A DNA stretch of 64,000 nucleotides. It comes from JBBRZM01 sp963813635. Lineage in GTDB: Bacteria; Actinomycetota; Acidimicrobiia; IMCC26256; JBBRZM01. The DNA lies in contig CAWEZO010000002.1 of the NCBI GenBank assembly GCA_963813635.1, positions 1 to 64,000 of the forward strand. Direction: 5' to 3'. Under the pieces are notes generated by a model. It worked only from the letters and a program-made list of their open reading frames with translations, did not search any database and had not been told where the DNA came from. Both the position numbers and the translations under genes were made by a program. This document shows, piece by piece, positions 61,994 through 64,000 of this stretch (its first letter is position 1; the number at the start of each line of letters is the position of its first letter).

Positions 61994-62206
61994 TCATGAG
62001 CTGTCGTCCATGACGAGACGGACGTCGACAAGGTCGAGACCGAGCGAGTTGACGCGCTCGATGACGCCGTGGAGCGCGGCCTGATCCACGAACTCCCCCT
62101 GAAACAGCGTCATCCCCTTTTCGCACCGCAGGTCGAACTCCGGAAAGGCAGCACGCGTCACCGGTCCCGGCTCACCGCGGAATGCGAGCTCATAGGTCTC
62201 GGTCAC
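61994..62206 (-). CDS. 70-residue hypothetical protein
   Basis: From GTG at 62206 the protein reads MTETYELAFRGEPGPVTRAA, FPEFDLRCEKGMTLFQGEFV, DQAALHGVIERVNSLGLDLV. The GEFVDQAALHGVIERVNSLG segment is found in small actinobacterial proteins beside transport and redox genes. It is divergent from the LuxR regulator. Function unknown. Confidence 0.65.
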   Translation of the reverse strand: MTETYELAFRGEPGPVTRAAFPEFDLRCEKGMTLFQGEFVDQAALHGVIERVNSLGLDLVDVRLVMDDSS

Positions 62207-62304
62207 GATGCCGCCACCGCTCTCCTCGAGGTCCGAATTCTGTGACTGGGACTACCCTGCTCCCCGCGATTGCTTTGAACCGCGGCCTCCGCAGTATGCG
62301 GTCC

Positions 62305-62331
62305 GATTGGGTGATCGGCTGTCACCCAATC
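62305..62331. promoter_or_regulatory. Perfect inverted repeat upstream of the LuxR gene
   Basis: GATTGGGTGA and TCACCCAATC are fully complementary 10-base arms around the 7-base loop TCGGCTG. The repeat ends 32 bp before the likely start of the regulator. It could be an operator for a dimeric regulator or an RNA hairpin in the leader. Confidence 0.6.
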
Positions 62332-62363
62332 GGGGGTGACCTGCGAGCAAAAGGAACGGGATC

Positions 62364-64000
62364 CTGACTCCGCGACTCCTGGCCGCGACGAAGTTTTCGC
62401 CGCCCACGCTGCCGAGCTGGCACGTTCCGCGCCGGCGCCTGCATGAGGCCCTCGACGCAGGTGCGCACGTCCCGTTGACGGTCGTCGTCGGCGCGCCCGG
62501 GGCAGGCAAGAGCGCGGTGCTCGGATCCTGGCTGCACGATCGCCCCGAGCTCGCGTCGATCTGGCTTTCGTGCGACGAGCGCGACGTCGATCCGGCCACC
62601 TTTTGGTCCGCGCTCACCGCCGCGCTTGGTCGCCGGTGGCCCGACTGCGGGCTCGACGCGATCGACTTGCTCGGCGAGGCGGAACCCGAGCTCGGCGACG
62701 TCGCGATCGCAATCGTGAACGACCTCGCGGCCCTCGGTGAACCGGTCGTGATCGTGATCGACGACTTCCAGTTCGCCTCGGCCGCGGCACCCAGCTTGAC
62801 CACGTTCATCGAGCGCCTCCCTTCCAGCTGCCGTGTGATCATGGCCAGCCGAACCGAACCCCAACTCGCGCTGCACCGACTTCGTGCCCATGGGCAACTG
62901 CTCGAGGTGCGCGACGCAGAGCTCCGACTCACACAGGCCGAAGTCGCCGCCGTCATCGCCGAGTTCGGAATCGAGCTGAACGAGACCGAGGTCGAGCTCC
63001 TCACGGCCCGCACTGAAGGTTGGGCCGCCGGTGTCCAGATGGCCGCCGTCGCCCTTCGCGACGAATCCGTCCCCGATCTCTTCCTCACCGAGTTCGCGAA
63101 AACGCCACGTTCCATCACCGACTTCCTCGGAACCGAGGTCCTCGAGCGCCAACCCCTCGAGATGCTCGACTTCCTACTCGCGACTTCGATCCTCGACGTA
63201 CTCGACCCCGAGCGTTGCGCGGCCGTAACCGGCCGCCGCGACGCCGGCGCAGTGCTCCGCCGCGTCGACGACCGGCACCTCTTCCTCATCGAGTTGGCCC
63301 GAGACACCTACCGGTACCACCATCTCTTCGCAGACTTACTGCGGCACCGACTCCACGCCGACGATCCGGACCGCGAGCAGGCCCTCCATCAACGCGCCGC
63401 CGCCTTCTTCCTCGATACCGATGACATCGAAAATGCGTTCGGTCACTTCTTGCTGGCAGGCGAGGAAGCAGCAGCATTCGAGTTGCTCCGAAGCAGCCTC
63501 GTCGACGCCTTCGTCCAAGGCGACGGTCGCGTGCTGCATCGCCTCGCGGCCAAGGCAGGAAAGCAGGCCGCAACCGGCGAACCCGGTCGCCTCGCGGACC
63601 TCGCGCTCGCGTTGGCCGCGAGCGCCCCGGCCGGCCAGGCAGCGCCGTGGATCATCCGGGCGAACAACCGAGCCGGCGACTTCGACGACGCCGACCGCGC
63701 TCGACTCGTGATCGCGCGAGCTCTCGCTGGGGTGCAGTACGGAGAAGCCGACGAGGTCGAACGAGCGCTGTCCGATTATCTCGCACCGAAAGACCTCCCC
63801 GACGACGAGGTCGCTCAGTACGGACCCACCCTTCTCGCGCGCACACGGCTGTGGCTCGGCGATCTCAACGGCGCCCGCGAGATATGCGAGCAGACCTTGG
63901 ATCCGCTCGCCGCACCAAACCTGCAGCAGGTCGCACTGACCGGCGCACTCGCCTGGGTTGCGTGCGTCGAGGGTCTGCTGACCGAGGCCGAATACCTCGC
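62364..64000 (+). CDS. MalT-like LuxR family regulator, N-terminal part (runs off window)
   Basis: An open frame from 62340 to the end of the window. The first plausible start is CTG at 62364 (LTPRLLAATKFSPPTLPSWH), with AAAGGA at 62350-62355; no ATG, GTG or TTG occurs in frame nearby. Walker A is VVVGAPGAGKSAVLGSWLHD and Walker B is VVIVIDDFQFASAAAP, followed by SSCRVIMASRTEPQLALHRL and TPR-like repeats (LALAASAPAGQAAPWIIRAN). The LuxR helix-turn-helix lies beyond 64000. MalT-type STAND regulators bind ATP and an inducer and activate neighbouring genes. Confidence 0.85.
   Translation, partial: MTPRLLAATKFSPPTLPSWHVPRRRLHEALDAGAHVPLTVVVGAPGAGKSAVLGSWLHDRPELASIWLSCDERDVDPATFWSALTAALGRRWPDCGLDAIDLLGEAEPELGDVAIAIVNDLAALGEPVVIVIDDFQFASAAAPSLTTFIERLPSSCRVIMASRTEPQLALHRLRAHGQLLEVRDAELRLTQAEVAAVIAEFGIELNETEVELLTARTEGWAAGVQMAAVALRDESVPDLFLTEFAKTPRSITDFLGTEVLERQPLEMLDFLLATSILDVLDPERCAAVTGRRDAGAVLRRVDDRHLFLIELARDTYRYHHLFADLLRHRLHADDPDREQALHQRAAAFFLDTDDIENAFGHFLLAGEEAAAFELLRSSLVDAFVQGDGRVLHRLAAKAGKQAATGEPGRLADLALALAASAPAGQAAPWIIRANNRAGDFDDADRARLVIARALAGVQYGEADEVERALSDYLAPKDLPDDEVAQYGPTLLARTRLWLGDLNGAREICEQTLDPLAAPNLQQVALTGALAWVACVEGLLTEAEYL

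Noticed and set aside
62252..63307. Minus-strand frames of 276-351 codons at the right end
   Set aside because: They are antisense to the MalT-like regulator, which has Walker A and B motifs and an uninterrupted frame to the window edge.

Overview
The window is 64 kb of GC-rich DNA that reads as the chromosome of an actinomycete-like bacterium, probably an uncultivated actinobacterial lineage. The evidence is the frequent GTG starts, a deazaflavin (F420)-type nitroreductase, a BTAD/SARP-type regulator, DUF7711, TetR and YtrA-type GntR regulators, class III nucleotide cyclases and large serine recombinases. Genes are dense and frequently alternate strand. I see no rRNA, no intact tRNA and no CRISPR array.

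Region 1 (1-36.3 kb) is a patchwork of small metabolic and transport genes. It holds a winged-helix protein and MmcQ/YjbR, a TetR repressor with two visible operators facing a quinone oxidoreductase-like MDR gene, DNA polymerase IV (frameshifted), a VapBC pair, methyltransferases, VOC proteins, a GT39-type glycosyltransferase, a TMEM175-like channel, Kup, an ABC-2 exporter with two paralogous permeases, two nucleotide cyclases, a TrkA-N potassium channel, an aldo/keto reductase, an HtrA-like protease, a GntR/ABC operon with its operator, and an octopine dehydrogenase-like enzyme. It also carries one intact and one broken copy of a GcvT/DmdA-like folate-dependent methyltransferase. At least four further loci hold short pieces of the 3' end of that gene, all on the minus strand. 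Other orphan gene ends are a duplicated start of a methyltransferase, a flavoprotein tail and a 20-bp repeat of another methyltransferase 3' end. Repeated duplication and deletion appears to have shaped the region.

Region 2 (36.4-56.3 kb) is accessory DNA. It begins with less GC-rich remnants of a DUF262 plus HEPN-nuclease pair, fused by deletion to a truncated alpha/beta hydrolase. A DUF4268-like nuclease, an SDR stub, and an aldehyde dehydrogenase/DUF779 operon broken by two indels follow. From 42.8 to 56.3 kb the DNA is punctuated by one intact and several decayed serine recombinase ends that share a motif like GTGTCGGAGGGGNGACT, also present at 38.3 kb. Between them lie small cargo modules: a NUDIX protein fused to a membrane domain, two lipoproteins, a VOC protein, a BTAD regulator facing a DUF1059/diiron/hydrolase operon, and a Doc toxin-antitoxin pair with DUF7711. 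This looks like an integration hotspot with serial insertions and deletions.

Region 3 (56.2-64 kb) is a membrane and stress cluster: a putative ion-channel-like protein, a CPA-type Na+/H+ antiporter, a second TMEM175-like protein, a DHA2 efflux pump, a DUF1269-like protein, a PLDc_N-like protein, a small orphan, and the start of a MalT-like LuxR regulator that runs off the window and follows a perfect 10-bp inverted repeat.

Single-base frameshifts occur in many otherwise conserved genes (polymerase IV, ABC ATPase, aldehyde dehydrogenase, the second GcvT copy, HEPN, DUF262). They may be real decay or residual indels in the assembly; the sequence alone cannot decide. All family assignments come from reading motifs by eye, without database searches.
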